DNA of 64,000 nt from Acidiluteibacter ferrifornacis (GTDB lineage Bacteria; Bacteroidota; Bacteroidia; Flavobacteriales_E; Vicingaceae), in contig NZ_WWNE01000007.1 of assembly GCF_009909615.1 (NCBI RefSeq), positions 1,052 to 65,051 on the forward strand. Reading direction: 5' to 3'. A program made the position numbers and the translations under genes. Of this stretch, positions 53,460 to 63,861 are shown in pieces. Each line of letters begins with the position of its first letter. The first letter of the stretch is position 1. A model generated the notes under the pieces. It saw only the letters and a program-made list of their open reading frames with translations. It made no database searches and was not told the origin of the DNA.

Positions 53460-55730
53460 CTACTTCATTTTATCTTTGTTCCAATACATCAAGACCAAAG
53501 GCAAAAGCATCATATCGGTAACTACTGCAAACAGCAAGGTTAAACTAACAAATACACCGATATAGAAAGTACTCATAAAGTTAGAAAAGATAAGGCTACT
53601 AAATCCACCCAGAAGAATTATCGAAGTAATTACGATTGCCTTCCCAGTAGATAGGTATGTTCGTTTTATGGCATAAAGGTTACTTTTCCCTTTTTTGATT
53701 TCTTGTGCATACCGACTTAAAAAATGGATGGTATCATCCACCGCTATACCAAATGCGACAGTAAATACAATGGAGGTAGTAATATTTAGATCTATTCCAA
53801 AATAACCAATAATTCCGGCTACTAGTAATATAGGATATAAATTAGGAATCAATGAAATAAGCCCCATTTTTATAGATTTGAATAGAATGGACATAATTAC
53901 AGCTATGATTACAAATGCGATGCCTAAACCAGATAAAACATTCAAAGCCAAATAGCGGCTACTCTTATCAATGATTACTGGTGTACCTGTTAGTTTATAA
54001 TCAATTAAAGTAGTATCTATTTGAGATTGATAAAACTGCTGCAAGGTATCATTCCTAAATAACACTTCTCTACTCCCCGGGTCAACCATTCGTCCACTTA
54101 AACGAGCCATCTTTCCATCTTCTGAAATAATTTCCGTCAGCTGCTTTTGCATCCCAAGATCTTGAAGTTGATCTGCAATATAGTCGTAACGCTTCTCTTT
54201 ATCTGGAAAAATATAAAATTCAGGCTTCCCACTTCGCATTGCCCGATTGATGTATTTAAAAGGAGTAGTTGGACTAATCATTTGGCCAACTTGATAACGA
54301 TCGGTCAAATAGTTTTCCATTTTATTGATTTCATGCATCACTTCGAAATCATAAATACTACTGCTCTTTTTCTTTACCACAATTGCCATTTCAAAAGGCC
54401 GTATTCCATGAAAGTTATCCTCGAAAAATCTCATTTCTTCAGCCATAGGGTCATTCTCACCCAATTCTTGCATCAAAAAATAGTCAAACTTTATCATCGT
54501 CATTCCGACAATTGCAACAACTCCAACAGAGATATAAGTTATTAGAACCGGCTTTCGATATTGGATAAGCAACAAAAAAAGTTTTCTAAGCAGTTGATCC
54601 CAATCCGAATTAGATTTTCTAGAATCACCCATTTTAGGAATCTTCACCAAATAGAAAATAGCGGGAATAAAAACAATGGCAATCATAAAGGCGCACATCA
54701 CCCCAACTGCTGTAAAAACTCCGAAGTCCTGAACGGGTTCCATATTGACAAATATGAGCGTTACAAAACCCAATGCTGTTGTAATAGAAGTCAGCAATGT
54801 TGCAAGTCCAACATTCTTTAGCATGTTTTTTATGGCTTCAACCTTAGATCTTCCCAATCTAATCTCCTCGAGATATTTAGCTACCAAATGTACCACATCA
54901 CTCATTCCCACAACTAACATAATTACAGGTAATAAAGTAGTCATCATGTTTAACGGTCGACCAAAGAGCTGCATCACACCCAAGCTTAAAACTACTGATA
55001 GCAAAACAGTTGTCATTGGAATTAAAATCCCCCAAAAGGACCGATAGGCAAGAATTAAAAAGATGATTAAAATAAAAATTGATATCCCCATGAAGGTAGC
55101 AAACTCCACTTTCATTATGTCGATGTAAAGCTGTTGGCCCAATATTTTACCAATTACATAAATTTGCTTAAAATCAGTTTGCTCCACTAAATTGTTTATG
55201 GCTGTTCCTAATTCATCAGAATCTGCCTTGTTAATGAGTTCCTTGTTTTTTAATACAATTACAATAACACCTTTATTCAATTCAACAACGTTGGCAATTG
55301 GATCGTTAGATATAGCAATAAATAAAGAATCTGATTCATATTTCTCTGGCTGATCAACGTGAAAATAGGGTTCCTGAAATTCGCCTATTGAAGAAAAGTC
55401 TAATCGAGGATATTTGGCCTCAATCGGAGAAATTACCTCACGAGTATGGGGGAGCTTTTTCAAAGAATCGGTGAATGCTTCTACCTTCTTCAAAAAATCT
55501 TGATTGAAAATTCCGTTATCACTTTTCAATGCAAAAAGTACAAAATCGTTATCATTTTCAAAGGTCGATCGATACTCCTTGAAGAAATCTAAATCATCAT
55601 CTTCTTGAGGAAAGAATTTTTCGAAATCATAATCAAATCGAAGCTTAATAGCTTGATTAGCACTAAAAATAGTAATCAATAGCACAAACGTTAAGGCGAT
55701 TATGCTATACTTTTTGTATTTATCGCTCAT
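53460..55730 (-). CDS. RND superfamily (MMPL/HAE3-like) exporter
   Basis: This 756-residue protein has two homologous halves, each with a large extracytoplasmic loop after the first helix and a block of five to six helices. Typical phrases are LLPVIMLVVGMSDVVHLVAKYLEEI and AFGIAVDDTIHFLSRYAQEIKKG. Family members export lipids, hopanoids or related hydrophobic molecules using the proton gradient. It stands alone, with a TAACTTTG element upstream. The cargo is unknown. Confidence 0.9.
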   Translation of the reverse strand: MSDKYKKYSIIALTFVLLITIFSANQAIKLRFDYDFEKFFPQEDDDLDFFKEYRSTFENDNDFVLFALKSDNGIFNQDFLKKVEAFTDSLKKLPHTREVISPIEAKYPRLDFSSIGEFQEPYFHVDQPEKYESDSLFIAISNDPIANVVELNKGVIVIVLKNKELINKADSDELGTAINNLVEQTDFKQIYVIGKILGQQLYIDIMKVEFATFMGISIFILIIFLILAYRSFWGILIPMTTVLLSVVLSLGVMQLFGRPLNMMTTLLPVIMLVVGMSDVVHLVAKYLEEIRLGRSKVEAIKNMLKNVGLATLLTSITTALGFVTLIFVNMEPVQDFGVFTAVGVMCAFMIAIVFIPAIFYLVKIPKMGDSRKSNSDWDQLLRKLFLLLIQYRKPVLITYISVGVVAIVGMTMIKFDYFLMQELGENDPMAEEMRFFEDNFHGIRPFEMAIVVKKKSSSIYDFEVMHEINKMENYLTDRYQVGQMISPTTPFKYINRAMRSGKPEFYIFPDKEKRYDYIADQLQDLGMQKQLTEIISEDGKMARLSGRMVDPGSREVLFRNDTLQQFYQSQIDTTLIDYKLTGTPVIIDKSSRYLALNVLSGLGIAFVIIAVIMSILFKSIKMGLISLIPNLYPILLVAGIIGYFGIDLNITTSIVFTVAFGIAVDDTIHFLSRYAQEIKKGKSNLYAIKRTYLSTGKAIVITSIILLGGFSSLIFSNFMSTFYIGVFVSLTLLFAVVTDMMLLPLVLMYWNKDKMK

Positions 55731-55749
55731 TCTGAAAATTAGATGGTCA

Positions 55750-55757
55750 CAAAGTTA
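55750..55757 (-). promoter_or_regulatory. Candidate promoter element for the RND exporter
   Basis: TAACTTTG on the minus strand is an exact -7 match, 19 bp before the ATG at 55730. Confidence 0.45.
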
Positions 55758-55877
55758 GTTGTTATTAACTACTCAATCTAATAATTGTTCACGCAACTAA
55801 ACGAATTTCTATTCGTCTCAAAATACAGTATTCATCATCAATTATCCTTAAATTTACGGATAGACTTTACCTTTATT

Positions 55878-58800
55878 TTGAATAGAATAACTTTACATAT
55901 TTGTTTGTTTATATTACTGGCACTATCCAGCATTATTGGAAGAACGCAAGGAACTCCCTTTATCGAAAATAAAGGACAATGGCCTAAACAGGTCTATTTC
56001 AAAGCAAATATCTCCTCAGGTGGACTTTTTCTAGAGAAGACTGGATTTACTTATTATTTCTATTCAAACGGAGAACACGAACACGGAAGCATTGAAGAAG
56101 ACCACAATCATCTTCACGAATTCAAAGAATCAGTTATTAAAACTACTTTTCTGAATATTAACCCATGTCCTAAAATTATCAAATCAGGAGAACAATCTAC
56201 TTTATATAATTATTTCCTAGGCAATGATCCTAAAAAGTGGGGCGCTGGTGCAAAAGCTTTTGAAACCGTAATTTACAAGAATATATATGAAGGTATAGAT
56301 TTAAAAATATACCAATCTCAAGAAAATGGATATAAATATGATTATATCCTTGCACCTTATGCTCATCCTAAGGCAATTCAAACAAAATATTCAGGCTATA
56401 ATCGGTTGGAAATACTTAATGGCGATTTAATTATTTCTCACGAGGTTGGGCAATTAATTGAGGTAAAGCCCTATGCTTATCAGTTCATCAATGGACAAAA
56501 AATAGAGGTACCATGTCAGTTTCAAGTAAACGATAGTATCGTTTCTTTTCGATTCCCAAATGGGTATGATAATAGTCAAGAATTAATTGTTGACCCTGAT
56601 TTGATTTTCTCTACTTTTTCTGGTTCTACCTCTGACAATTTTGGAATGACTGCAACATACGACAGTCAGGGCAATGGTTATACAGGAGGAGTTGTTTTTG
56701 GGAATGGTTACCCAACTACTCCGAATATGGCACAAGATACTTTTGGCAAAGGGATGGTAGATGTAGCCATATCAAAGTTTTCTAGTGATGGAAGTCAACT
56801 CTTATACACCACTTATTTTGGTGGTTCTGGAACTGAAATGATACACAGCATGGTAGTCAATTCAGCCGATGAATTATTGTTTTATGGTACAACCAGCTCT
56901 AGAAATTTACCAACAACTCCATTGTCTTTATTCGATACTTTGAAAGGAGGAACCACGGTAGCGGCTCTTCAATATTTTTCTGGAGGTTCTGATATCTTCT
57001 TAGCTAAAATATCTGCAAATGGAGACCAGTTTTTATCTAGTACCTATTTGGGAGGGTCTGAGAATGATGGATTAAACCTATTGAACAATACAAATGGAGG
57101 TGATTATTCCAATAGATTACTTTATGGATATGGAGATCAAGCCAGAGGAGAAATAAACATTGATCAATTTGACAATGTATACTTAATGAGTTCCACCTAT
57201 TCAACTGACTTTCCTGTAACCTCCGGAAGTTATTCCACTACATTGAATGGAAAGCAAGACGCTATAATTGCAAAATTTTCACCTGATCTCAATAATTTGC
57301 TTTGGTGTACCTATTTGGGGGGAAGTGAAAATGAAGTAGGATACGCCGTTAGAATAAATAATAGCGGAGATGTATATGTTGCAGGAGGAACGATTAGCAC
57401 AGACTTCCCAACTTCAATCAACAGTTACAATCCTACTTATAATGGTGGAGTTACAGATGGATTCGTAAGTCGGTTATCCCAAGATGGCACTACTTTAAAA
57501 AGTTCTACTTTTTTAGGAACAAACAACTATGACCAAACCCACTTCTTAGACATTGATAAATATGGTGAAATATACGCTTTTGGACACAGTTATGGAGGTA
57601 ATTTTCCTGTTAATAATGTGAATTATGTCGATTCAGGAGCAGGTCAATATGTCATCAAATTAGACTCTAATCTTTCTACCAATATTTTCTCAACTACAGT
57701 AGGTAGTCGTTCTGGAACAGGTAAAATTGACTTCTCTCCTACTGCCTTTTTAGTGGATAGATGTCAGAATATTTATATTAGTGGATGGGGAGCTCGTAAC
57801 TCCACCTTCCCCGGGCTTTCATTATCACAGGCACTCAATTCTTCCATGCCAATTACTCCTGATGCATTTAAACCTACAACCCATGGCGGAAATTTCTATT
57901 TTATGGTATTGAGGAAAGATGCCGACAGTTTAGTTTTTGGTTCTTTCTTCGGTGGAACATCTCCCTCAAGAGAGCATGTAGACGGAGGTACGAGTAGATT
58001 TGACCAAGACGGAGTAATTTACCAATCCGTTTGTGCAGGATGCGGAGGTAATAGTAACTTTCCCGTTAAAAATGCCTATTTCCCGACTAATGGATCTTCG
58101 AATTGCAACAATGCCCTGTTTAAAGTGTCGTTAACTGTAAATCCAGAGGCTAAACTTTATGTGGAAAAGGATAGTGTTTGCGCTCCTGCGAATATTGAAT
58201 TCAAAAATACAAGTACCAATAGTAATTATTTCTATTGGCATCTTGGAAATGGAGAAATAGACTCCACCAACAAAGTTATTAGTAGAACTTTTTCCCAACC
58301 AGGAGTGTATTCTATCAAGCTTGTAGTTGGCGATTCTATTTGTGGGACTTCTGATACCTTAGTTAAAGAGGTTAAAGTGTTTAGTAACGATTTGAATATG
58401 GTGAAATTGAAAGACACCATATTGTGCTCAAGTGATAGCATTCTGCTTTACCCGAACTTTAATGGAACTGTACTTGATATCATTTGGAGTGATACTAGGG
58501 ATTTTAAGGATAGATTAAATCCAATAGGAGACTATTTTATTAATGTTTGGACACCCTTCCAGAAAAAATACTATTTAGAATTAAGAGGTCCGGGATGCAG
58601 TATTTTTGACTCTATCACTGTTACAAACAATGTACTAGACAACAACTTTATCCTAAGTGATACCGCAGGTTGCAGTCCACTTAAAGTAGACTTAACCAAC
58701 CTAAGTACCAATTTTGATTCGCTTGTATGGAGTTTCGATGGGCAAGTTGTTTATAATTTAAATTCCATTACTCATGCCTTCAACACCCCGGGCTCCTATT

Positions 58801-59897
58801 CCATTGAACTAAAAACCATAAGTCAGGTTTGTAATAAAGAATTAACCCAGACTAAAAACATTAACGTTTTCCAATCGATTCAAATAAAATCATTGAATGA
58901 TACTTCAGTCTGTGAAGGAGAAAACCTCACAATTAATTTAAATGACTTTAATACAGCGAATCATTTTATCTGGTCATCTGATTCTAAATTCACTGATACT
59001 TTATCTACTACCAAACAATTAGTTTTAAACAATGTAACTATTCCACAACAAATTTATTTACACCTTTCCAATGACCATTGCGATACAATCGTTTCATTTT
59101 CAATTGCCGTTCCGATTGTGAATATATCCCTGCTAGATTCCATCAACAAATGTAAAAATGATACCATTGAAATTAAATCTAATACTGGTAATAGTTCCTC
59201 GAATTTAACTTACAAATGGACTCCTATGCAAAACATCATAAATGGAGCCAATACACCTCAAATTATAACTAATACGAACAACAACACCACCTATTACTTA
59301 GATGTCTCCAATAAATTAGGATGTCATTATAAAGATTCTGTATTTGTAAAAGTTACTACTCCTATAACCAATCAATTACTCCCCTTTAGTCTTAGCGATA
59401 GTGTTCCTATCGGTAAAACCATCGTTTTAGAATCAGATATTATAAAAGACAGTTTTATCTACCAATGGCAACCTGAACAACTAGTTGAATCTCCTCATTT
59501 ACCTTTAACTAAAGCTGTCGCAAAAACAGATACCATTTATCGACTTTATATATTTGATCCTTCTTCAGGTTGCTCCTATCAAGGAAAGCTAAGAATTAGG
59601 GTTTATGACGATGAATGTAATTCTCCTCACATATTTGTACCCTCAGCATTTACGCCAAATAATGATCTTAATAATGATGTGCTTCAAGTTAGAGGAGACC
59701 TAATAGAAACTTTCACCTTTCAAATTTTTAACAGATGGGGAGAATTAATTTTTGAATCTAATGATCTAACCATCGGCTGGGATGGCACCTATAAAGGAGA
59801 AGAAGCTGCCGAAGGAGTTTATGTTTTTCAGCTTAAAGCTAAGTGCTACAGCGGCCAAGAATATTTCTTAAAAGGGGACGTAACGTTAATAAGATGA
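55878..59897 (+). CDS. Secreted SBBP/PKD repeat protein with T9SS type B sorting domain
   Basis: The frame is open from 55785, but the signal peptide (ITLHICLFILLALSSIIG, ending RTQG) is best placed from the TTG at 55878; no ATG is in range. The mature protein starts GTPFIENKGQWPKQVYF, a DUF7948-type N-terminal domain (to about 240). A beta-propeller of SBBP-like blades follows (DGSQLLYTTYFGGSGTE, about 255-750), then several PKD/Ig-like domains. It ends in a gliding-motility-associated C-terminal domain (FVPSAFTPNNDLNNDVLQV to VTLIR). It overlaps the PorP/SprF gene by 4 bp (ATGA). It is a probable surface protein exported by T9SS with that partner. Confidence 0.9.
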   Translation: MNRITLHICLFILLALSSIIGRTQGTPFIENKGQWPKQVYFKANISSGGLFLEKTGFTYYFYSNGEHEHGSIEEDHNHLHEFKESVIKTTFLNINPCPKIIKSGEQSTLYNYFLGNDPKKWGAGAKAFETVIYKNIYEGIDLKIYQSQENGYKYDYILAPYAHPKAIQTKYSGYNRLEILNGDLIISHEVGQLIEVKPYAYQFINGQKIEVPCQFQVNDSIVSFRFPNGYDNSQELIVDPDLIFSTFSGSTSDNFGMTATYDSQGNGYTGGVVFGNGYPTTPNMAQDTFGKGMVDVAISKFSSDGSQLLYTTYFGGSGTEMIHSMVVNSADELLFYGTTSSRNLPTTPLSLFDTLKGGTTVAALQYFSGGSDIFLAKISANGDQFLSSTYLGGSENDGLNLLNNTNGGDYSNRLLYGYGDQARGEINIDQFDNVYLMSSTYSTDFPVTSGSYSTTLNGKQDAIIAKFSPDLNNLLWCTYLGGSENEVGYAVRINNSGDVYVAGGTISTDFPTSINSYNPTYNGGVTDGFVSRLSQDGTTLKSSTFLGTNNYDQTHFLDIDKYGEIYAFGHSYGGNFPVNNVNYVDSGAGQYVIKLDSNLSTNIFSTTVGSRSGTGKIDFSPTAFLVDRCQNIYISGWGARNSTFPGLSLSQALNSSMPITPDAFKPTTHGGNFYFMVLRKDADSLVFGSFFGGTSPSREHVDGGTSRFDQDGVIYQSVCAGCGGNSNFPVKNAYFPTNGSSNCNNALFKVSLTVNPEAKLYVEKDSVCAPANIEFKNTSTNSNYFYWHLGNGEIDSTNKVISRTFSQPGVYSIKLVVGDSICGTSDTLVKEVKVFSNDLNMVKLKDTILCSSDSILLYPNFNGTVLDIIWSDTRDFKDRLNPIGDYFINVWTPFQKKYYLELRGPGCSIFDSITVTNNVLDNNFILSDTAGCSPLKVDLTNLSTNFDSLVWSFDGQVVYNLNSITHAFNTPGSYSIELKTISQVCNKELTQTKNINVFQSIQIKSLNDTSVCEGENLTINLNDFNTANHFIWSSDSKFTDTLSTTKQLVLNNVTIPQQIYLHLSNDHCDTIVSFSIAVPIVNISLLDSINKCKNDTIEIKSNTGNSSSNLTYKWTPMQNIINGANTPQIITNTNNNTTYYLDVSNKLGCHYKDSVFVKVTTPITNQLLPFSLSDSVPIGKTIVLESDIIKDSFIYQWQPEQLVESPHLPLTKAVAKTDTIYRLYIFDPSSGCSYQGKLRIRVYDDECNSPHIFVPSAFTPNNDLNNDVLQVRGDLIETFTFQIFNRWGELIFESNDLTIGWDGTYKGEEAAEGVYVFQLKAKCYSGQEYFLKGDVTLIR

Positions 59898-60910
59898 TAA
59901 GGTGTTCTAAACATATCTTATTACTTCTAATAGCGTTTCATTCTCTACTATCAAACGGACAAGATTTGCACTTCTCACAATTTAATCAATCTCCATTGAA
60001 CCTCAACCCATCTCTCACAGGAAACTTTAGCTCGTCCTACCGATTAATAGCAAATTATCGAAATCAATGGAGCAATGTTGGTGAACCTTATAAAACCTTC
60101 TCATTCTCTGCAGAGGCTCGTGGACTATTTGGTATTAAAAAGTTAAGCTATGGAGCTTTATTTTACAATGATAAAGCAGGAGCAGGAGAGCTCGCGAAAT
60201 CAAATTATGGGATGAGTGTCAATTACAGTCAAAATTTGAATTATGACTCTAGTTTATCTATAAGCATTGGTGCGCTATTAGCATTCCAACAATATAAAAT
60301 AGATTTCAACCAACTTTCTTTTGATCAGCAATATGATGGTTACTCATTCAATTCAAATTTGGGAAATGGTGAAAATTTCGAACAAAATAGTTTTGCTCAA
60401 TTCAATCCCTCATTTGGTGTCCATTTGAATTATGTAATCAATTCTCGAAATGCAATAAAAATAGGTTATTCAATTCATAACCTGTTGACTCCTAGAAATT
60501 CCTTTTTTGATGAAGAGAGTGTAATTTTGCAACAAAGGAATACCATTCACTTTTCCTCTAATTTTGGAGTCAACCAATTGTTAGACATTCAACCATCACT
60601 ATTGTATATGACACAAGGGAAGTATAGAGAATTCGTAATTGGGACTAACTTTCGGTATTACTTAGAGCGCACAAAATACTCCAAGAAAGCGCTAACTGCA
60701 GGAATATATTACCGAAATCAAGATGCGGCTTTTGCTTCGATTGGAATGGAAGTAGCAAGAACATCACTCGGACTGAGCTACGACTTTAATATTTCTGAAT
60801 TAAATACCGCAACTAATAAAAATGGAGGCTTCGAAATTTCAATTGTTCATTTAATCTCCAATTATAAACCTTCTTACAAAAGAGGAACCAAGTGTCCTAA
60901 TTTTATGTAA
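59894..60910 (+). CDS. PorP/SprF family type IX secretion membrane protein, second copy
   Basis: This protein has 338 residues from the ATG at 59894, which overlaps the stop of the SBBP gene (ATGA). A signal peptide ending LLSNGQ is followed by DLHFSQFNQSPLNLNPSLTG, the family opening, YRNQWSNVG, and barrel strands to the end. It is only distantly similar to the protein at 5642, so the two are likely dedicated to their own cargo proteins. The next gene starts 3 bp later. Confidence 0.9.
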   Translation: MIRCSKHILLLLIAFHSLLSNGQDLHFSQFNQSPLNLNPSLTGNFSSSYRLIANYRNQWSNVGEPYKTFSFSAEARGLFGIKKLSYGALFYNDKAGAGELAKSNYGMSVNYSQNLNYDSSLSISIGALLAFQQYKIDFNQLSFDQQYDGYSFNSNLGNGENFEQNSFAQFNPSFGVHLNYVINSRNAIKIGYSIHNLLTPRNSFFDEESVILQQRNTIHFSSNFGVNQLLDIQPSLLYMTQGKYREFVIGTNFRYYLERTKYSKKALTAGIYYRNQDAAFASIGMEVARTSLGLSYDFNISELNTATNKNGGFEISIVHLISNYKPSYKRGTKCPNFM

Positions 60911-60913
60911 TCC

Positions 60914-63085
60914 ATGAGAGTATTTCTTTTTGCTTTTTTAATTGCTCTGCAACTTTCGGTCTATTCTCAAACTAAAAAACAGCTACTTCAAATAGCGAAT
61001 AAGGCATACCTTCTACAAGATTACTACTCCGCCATAAACCTCTATCAAAATTATTTAGAAGCATACCCTTCCGAGATAGAAGTAAAATACAAATTATCAA
61101 AATCATATATTGAACTGAATGATTTTGATAAAGCGATTCCTCACCTATTGGATATCTATAAAACAGACAGAGATAAAAAGTTTCAAGAGACGAGTTTCTT
61201 ATTGGCAAATGCTTATAAACAAACTGCAAATTATAGGTATGCTAAAAGATATTTTCGAAGAGCATTAATCCAACATAGAAGACATAAAGAGAGTTATGAA
61301 TATAAAAAAATCAATCAAGAAATAAAGTCTTGCGATTTTGCCCAAACCAATTATAAACCTATTAAAACAAAAGAGTTGACCAATCTTGGAAGTTCAATCA
61401 ACTCTACTAATGCTGACTTTGCATTTACACTTATCGATAACAATACCGCTATATTTGCTTCAACGGATACTTTTGGTACTGCTAATGGGACAATAGCTTA
61501 TTCTAAACTATTTTGGGCCAATAAAATAAATGAGCAATGGAGCCGTGGTGGATTAGTCCAACTGCCAAAAAGTTATGCTGATCACAATGTCGTTAATCCA
61601 TTTTATGATGATGAAAATCGACAATTATACTTTAGTGATTGTGACACCATGTTGAGATGCATGATCAAAAAAGGAGATATCGTAGGACAAAGTTTAACCA
61701 ATATCATCACTTTAAATAATAAGATTAACCTTCCGTTTACAAATAATACTCAACCAACTATAGCAATTACTGACTCAGCAAAATACTTGATATTTAGTTC
61801 TGATAGAACAGGTGGTTTTGGAGGGATGGACATTTGGTACTCTAAAATATCAGAAAGCGGCTATGAGGAACCTATTAATATAGGTGAAAACATTAATTCT
61901 CCCGATCATGAAATATCTCCTTTTTATAAAAACAATACGCTCTATTTTTCAAGCAATTGGCATCTTGGTTTTGGAGGATTCGATATCTTTAAAAGTGAAG
62001 GAAATATAACCTCCCATAAAAAACCCGAAAACCTATTAAGTCCCATTAATTCGATTTCAAATGATTTATATTTCCAAGAATTTGAAGAGCATTTCTACCT
62101 AACTACCAATCGAACTGGTTCATTGACCTTTAAAAATGATAATTGCTGCAACGACATCTATTATTCTCCCATTGTTGCAGACACAAATAATACTATTGTA
62201 GAAAACACCTATCAAAGTATCAACAACTTACTCCCATTAGCTTTGTACTTTGATAATGATTCACCTAAAAAAAATAAAACTGACACTACTACCAATGCAA
62301 TCTACACAGATCTGCTAAATGAATACATGAATAGAAAAGCAACCTATATTTCACAAAACCTAAAGGGCCTAAATAAAAACGAAGCGATGGATAAAGAGGA
62401 TGACCTAATCGACTTCTTTGAATTTCAATTAATAAATGGGTCAAATCAATTAGACGAAATCACCAAATTTGTAGAAAAACAAATATCAAATAATGAACAA
62501 GTAAAACTAATTGTTAGAGGATATTCTAGTTCTCTTTCGAATTCGGACTATAACTTTAAACTAAGTCAAAGAAGAATAAATAGCTTACAAAATTATTTCA
62601 ATAAAGTTATCGAGAAAACAAATGCGTTGGAAATATTAGCCCTACCAATGGGTGATTTGATTTCTACAGAAAAGAGTCAAGACAATAAGCGAGATCAAAT
62701 TTATGGATTAGATGCTGTTTACCAGAGGAAGATAGAGATCGTTGGACTTGTAGGAAGAAGCATTTTTACTGAAAATCAATCAATCAGTCCGAAATTAGTT
62801 TTACCAAACCCAATAATTAACTTAGGTAAAATAAAGTCTAATGTGGTGAAATATAGCTTGACTATAAAAAATACGGGTAATACGGACCTACAATTAATTA
62901 AAATTGTAGGCTCCCATTTAAGTAATGCTATATTCCCTCAACTCATAATCCCCAATGAGTCGACCACAATAGAACTTCAATTTAATTTTGATAGCGAATT
63001 AGAAACGAGTAAATCTTCTGTTTACTTCATTTCCAATGAAACTGATAAGGTAAAAAGTATTGAATTTAGGTATCAATTTGAGTAA
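60914..63085 (+). CDS. TPR/PD40/OmpA-like protein with C-terminal DUF1573-like domain
   Basis: This 723-residue exported protein has a signal peptide (to about 19, SVYSQ) and TPR-type helices (about 25-130, AYLLQDYYSAINLYQNYL). A PD40 propeller follows (about 150-420, for example YLIFSSDRTGGFGGMDIWYS). Next is a divergent OmpA-like domain (about 530-610, VKLIVRGYSSSLSNSDYNF and LSQRRINSLQNYF), and then an Ig-like tail of about 95 residues (INLGKIKSNVVKYSLTIKNT) of the DUF1573 type. The OmpA domain lacks a clear NRRVEI end, since the tail follows it. It is the third gene of the second surface module. Confidence 0.85.
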   Translation: MRVFLFAFLIALQLSVYSQTKKQLLQIANKAYLLQDYYSAINLYQNYLEAYPSEIEVKYKLSKSYIELNDFDKAIPHLLDIYKTDRDKKFQETSFLLANAYKQTANYRYAKRYFRRALIQHRRHKESYEYKKINQEIKSCDFAQTNYKPIKTKELTNLGSSINSTNADFAFTLIDNNTAIFASTDTFGTANGTIAYSKLFWANKINEQWSRGGLVQLPKSYADHNVVNPFYDDENRQLYFSDCDTMLRCMIKKGDIVGQSLTNIITLNNKINLPFTNNTQPTIAITDSAKYLIFSSDRTGGFGGMDIWYSKISESGYEEPINIGENINSPDHEISPFYKNNTLYFSSNWHLGFGGFDIFKSEGNITSHKKPENLLSPINSISNDLYFQEFEEHFYLTTNRTGSLTFKNDNCCNDIYYSPIVADTNNTIVENTYQSINNLLPLALYFDNDSPKKNKTDTTTNAIYTDLLNEYMNRKATYISQNLKGLNKNEAMDKEDDLIDFFEFQLINGSNQLDEITKFVEKQISNNEQVKLIVRGYSSSLSNSDYNFKLSQRRINSLQNYFNKVIEKTNALEILALPMGDLISTEKSQDNKRDQIYGLDAVYQRKIEIVGLVGRSIFTENQSISPKLVLPNPIINLGKIKSNVVKYSLTIKNTGNTDLQLIKIVGSHLSNAIFPQLIIPNESTTIELQFNFDSELETSKSSVYFISNETDKVKSIEFRYQFE

Positions 63086-63087
63086 CC

Positions 63088-63594
63088 TTAAAACTCAAAT
63101 TTTAATGACAATTGCTCAATAACCTTATCTTGTTCTTTAGCCATAGATTTGGTGTAAGAAGAAACATATTCAAATTGGCCCTTTCTTTCGTTCAACTGAA
63201 TAATTGTAATTGGAAAATCCAATTGAGAAGCGTCAATTCCATCTTTAAATGGAATAAGTTCACAAAAAAAGTCGAAATTCTCAACCCTTTCTTTAATCAC
63301 TTTTTTTGAAGTTGCATTTACCGCTAATCTTTTCGTAATGTAACCTTCTTTTTCTACTTCAAAAGTATAACTATTCCCCAGTTCTATCTTTACTTCGAAA
63401 TTCCCAGAAGCATTAGTAACAATTGTATTAACTAATTCGTTTCTTTTATACAATTTGATTGTCACGTCAGCCAGGCTGTTATCTTCGATAATAACTTTCC
63501 CTTTAAATTTTACTTCCCCTTGGTTAGACCCATAAGAAGATTGAACAAATAAGATTAAAGAAAGAATAACAAAAGTTTTAAATATATTTTTCAT
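63088..63594 (-). CDS. Secreted carboxypeptidase-regulatory-like domain protein
   Basis: This 168-residue protein has a signal peptide (to about 22, VQSSYGS) and a single prealbumin-like beta sandwich: VKFKGKVIIEDNSLADVTIK, NTIVTNASGNFEVKIELGN, SYTFEVEKEGYITKRL, the classical CarboxypepD_reg-like pattern. The last 60 residues are helical. It converges on the preceding gene with 2 bp between stops. No sorting domain is seen, so it is likely periplasmic. Confidence 0.85.
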   Translation of the reverse strand: MKNIFKTFVILSLILFVQSSYGSNQGEVKFKGKVIIEDNSLADVTIKLYKRNELVNTIVTNASGNFEVKIELGNSYTFEVEKEGYITKRLAVNATSKKVIKERVENFDFFCELIPFKDGIDASQLDFPITIIQLNERKGQFEYVSSYTKSMAKEQDKVIEQLSLKFEF

Positions 63595-63861
63595 ATCCGG
63601 ATTGTTTTAGGTTTCGATTCAAAAGTAGCCTAGTCCATTTCCTAAAATTTCATGATTTATCCTAAATTATTAAAATAGGCAAAATACCTAAAGCGAAAGA
63701 CTCACTTATTAACTCATTAAATCTCAATAATATTCCAAAAAATAACTCTGTTAAAAAATGTAAAACAATTAAATAATTCATTAGCTTTACGCTTGCCTAT
63801 AAAAATTCCCGTTTTTATAGTCTTAGATAAGTAAACTATTATTCATTATAACCTCGTAATT

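Noticed and set aside
54147-55047. Plus-strand open frames opposite the RND exporter
   Set aside because: The minus-strand exporter has full-length conserved motifs; the plus frames are His/Asn-rich shadows.
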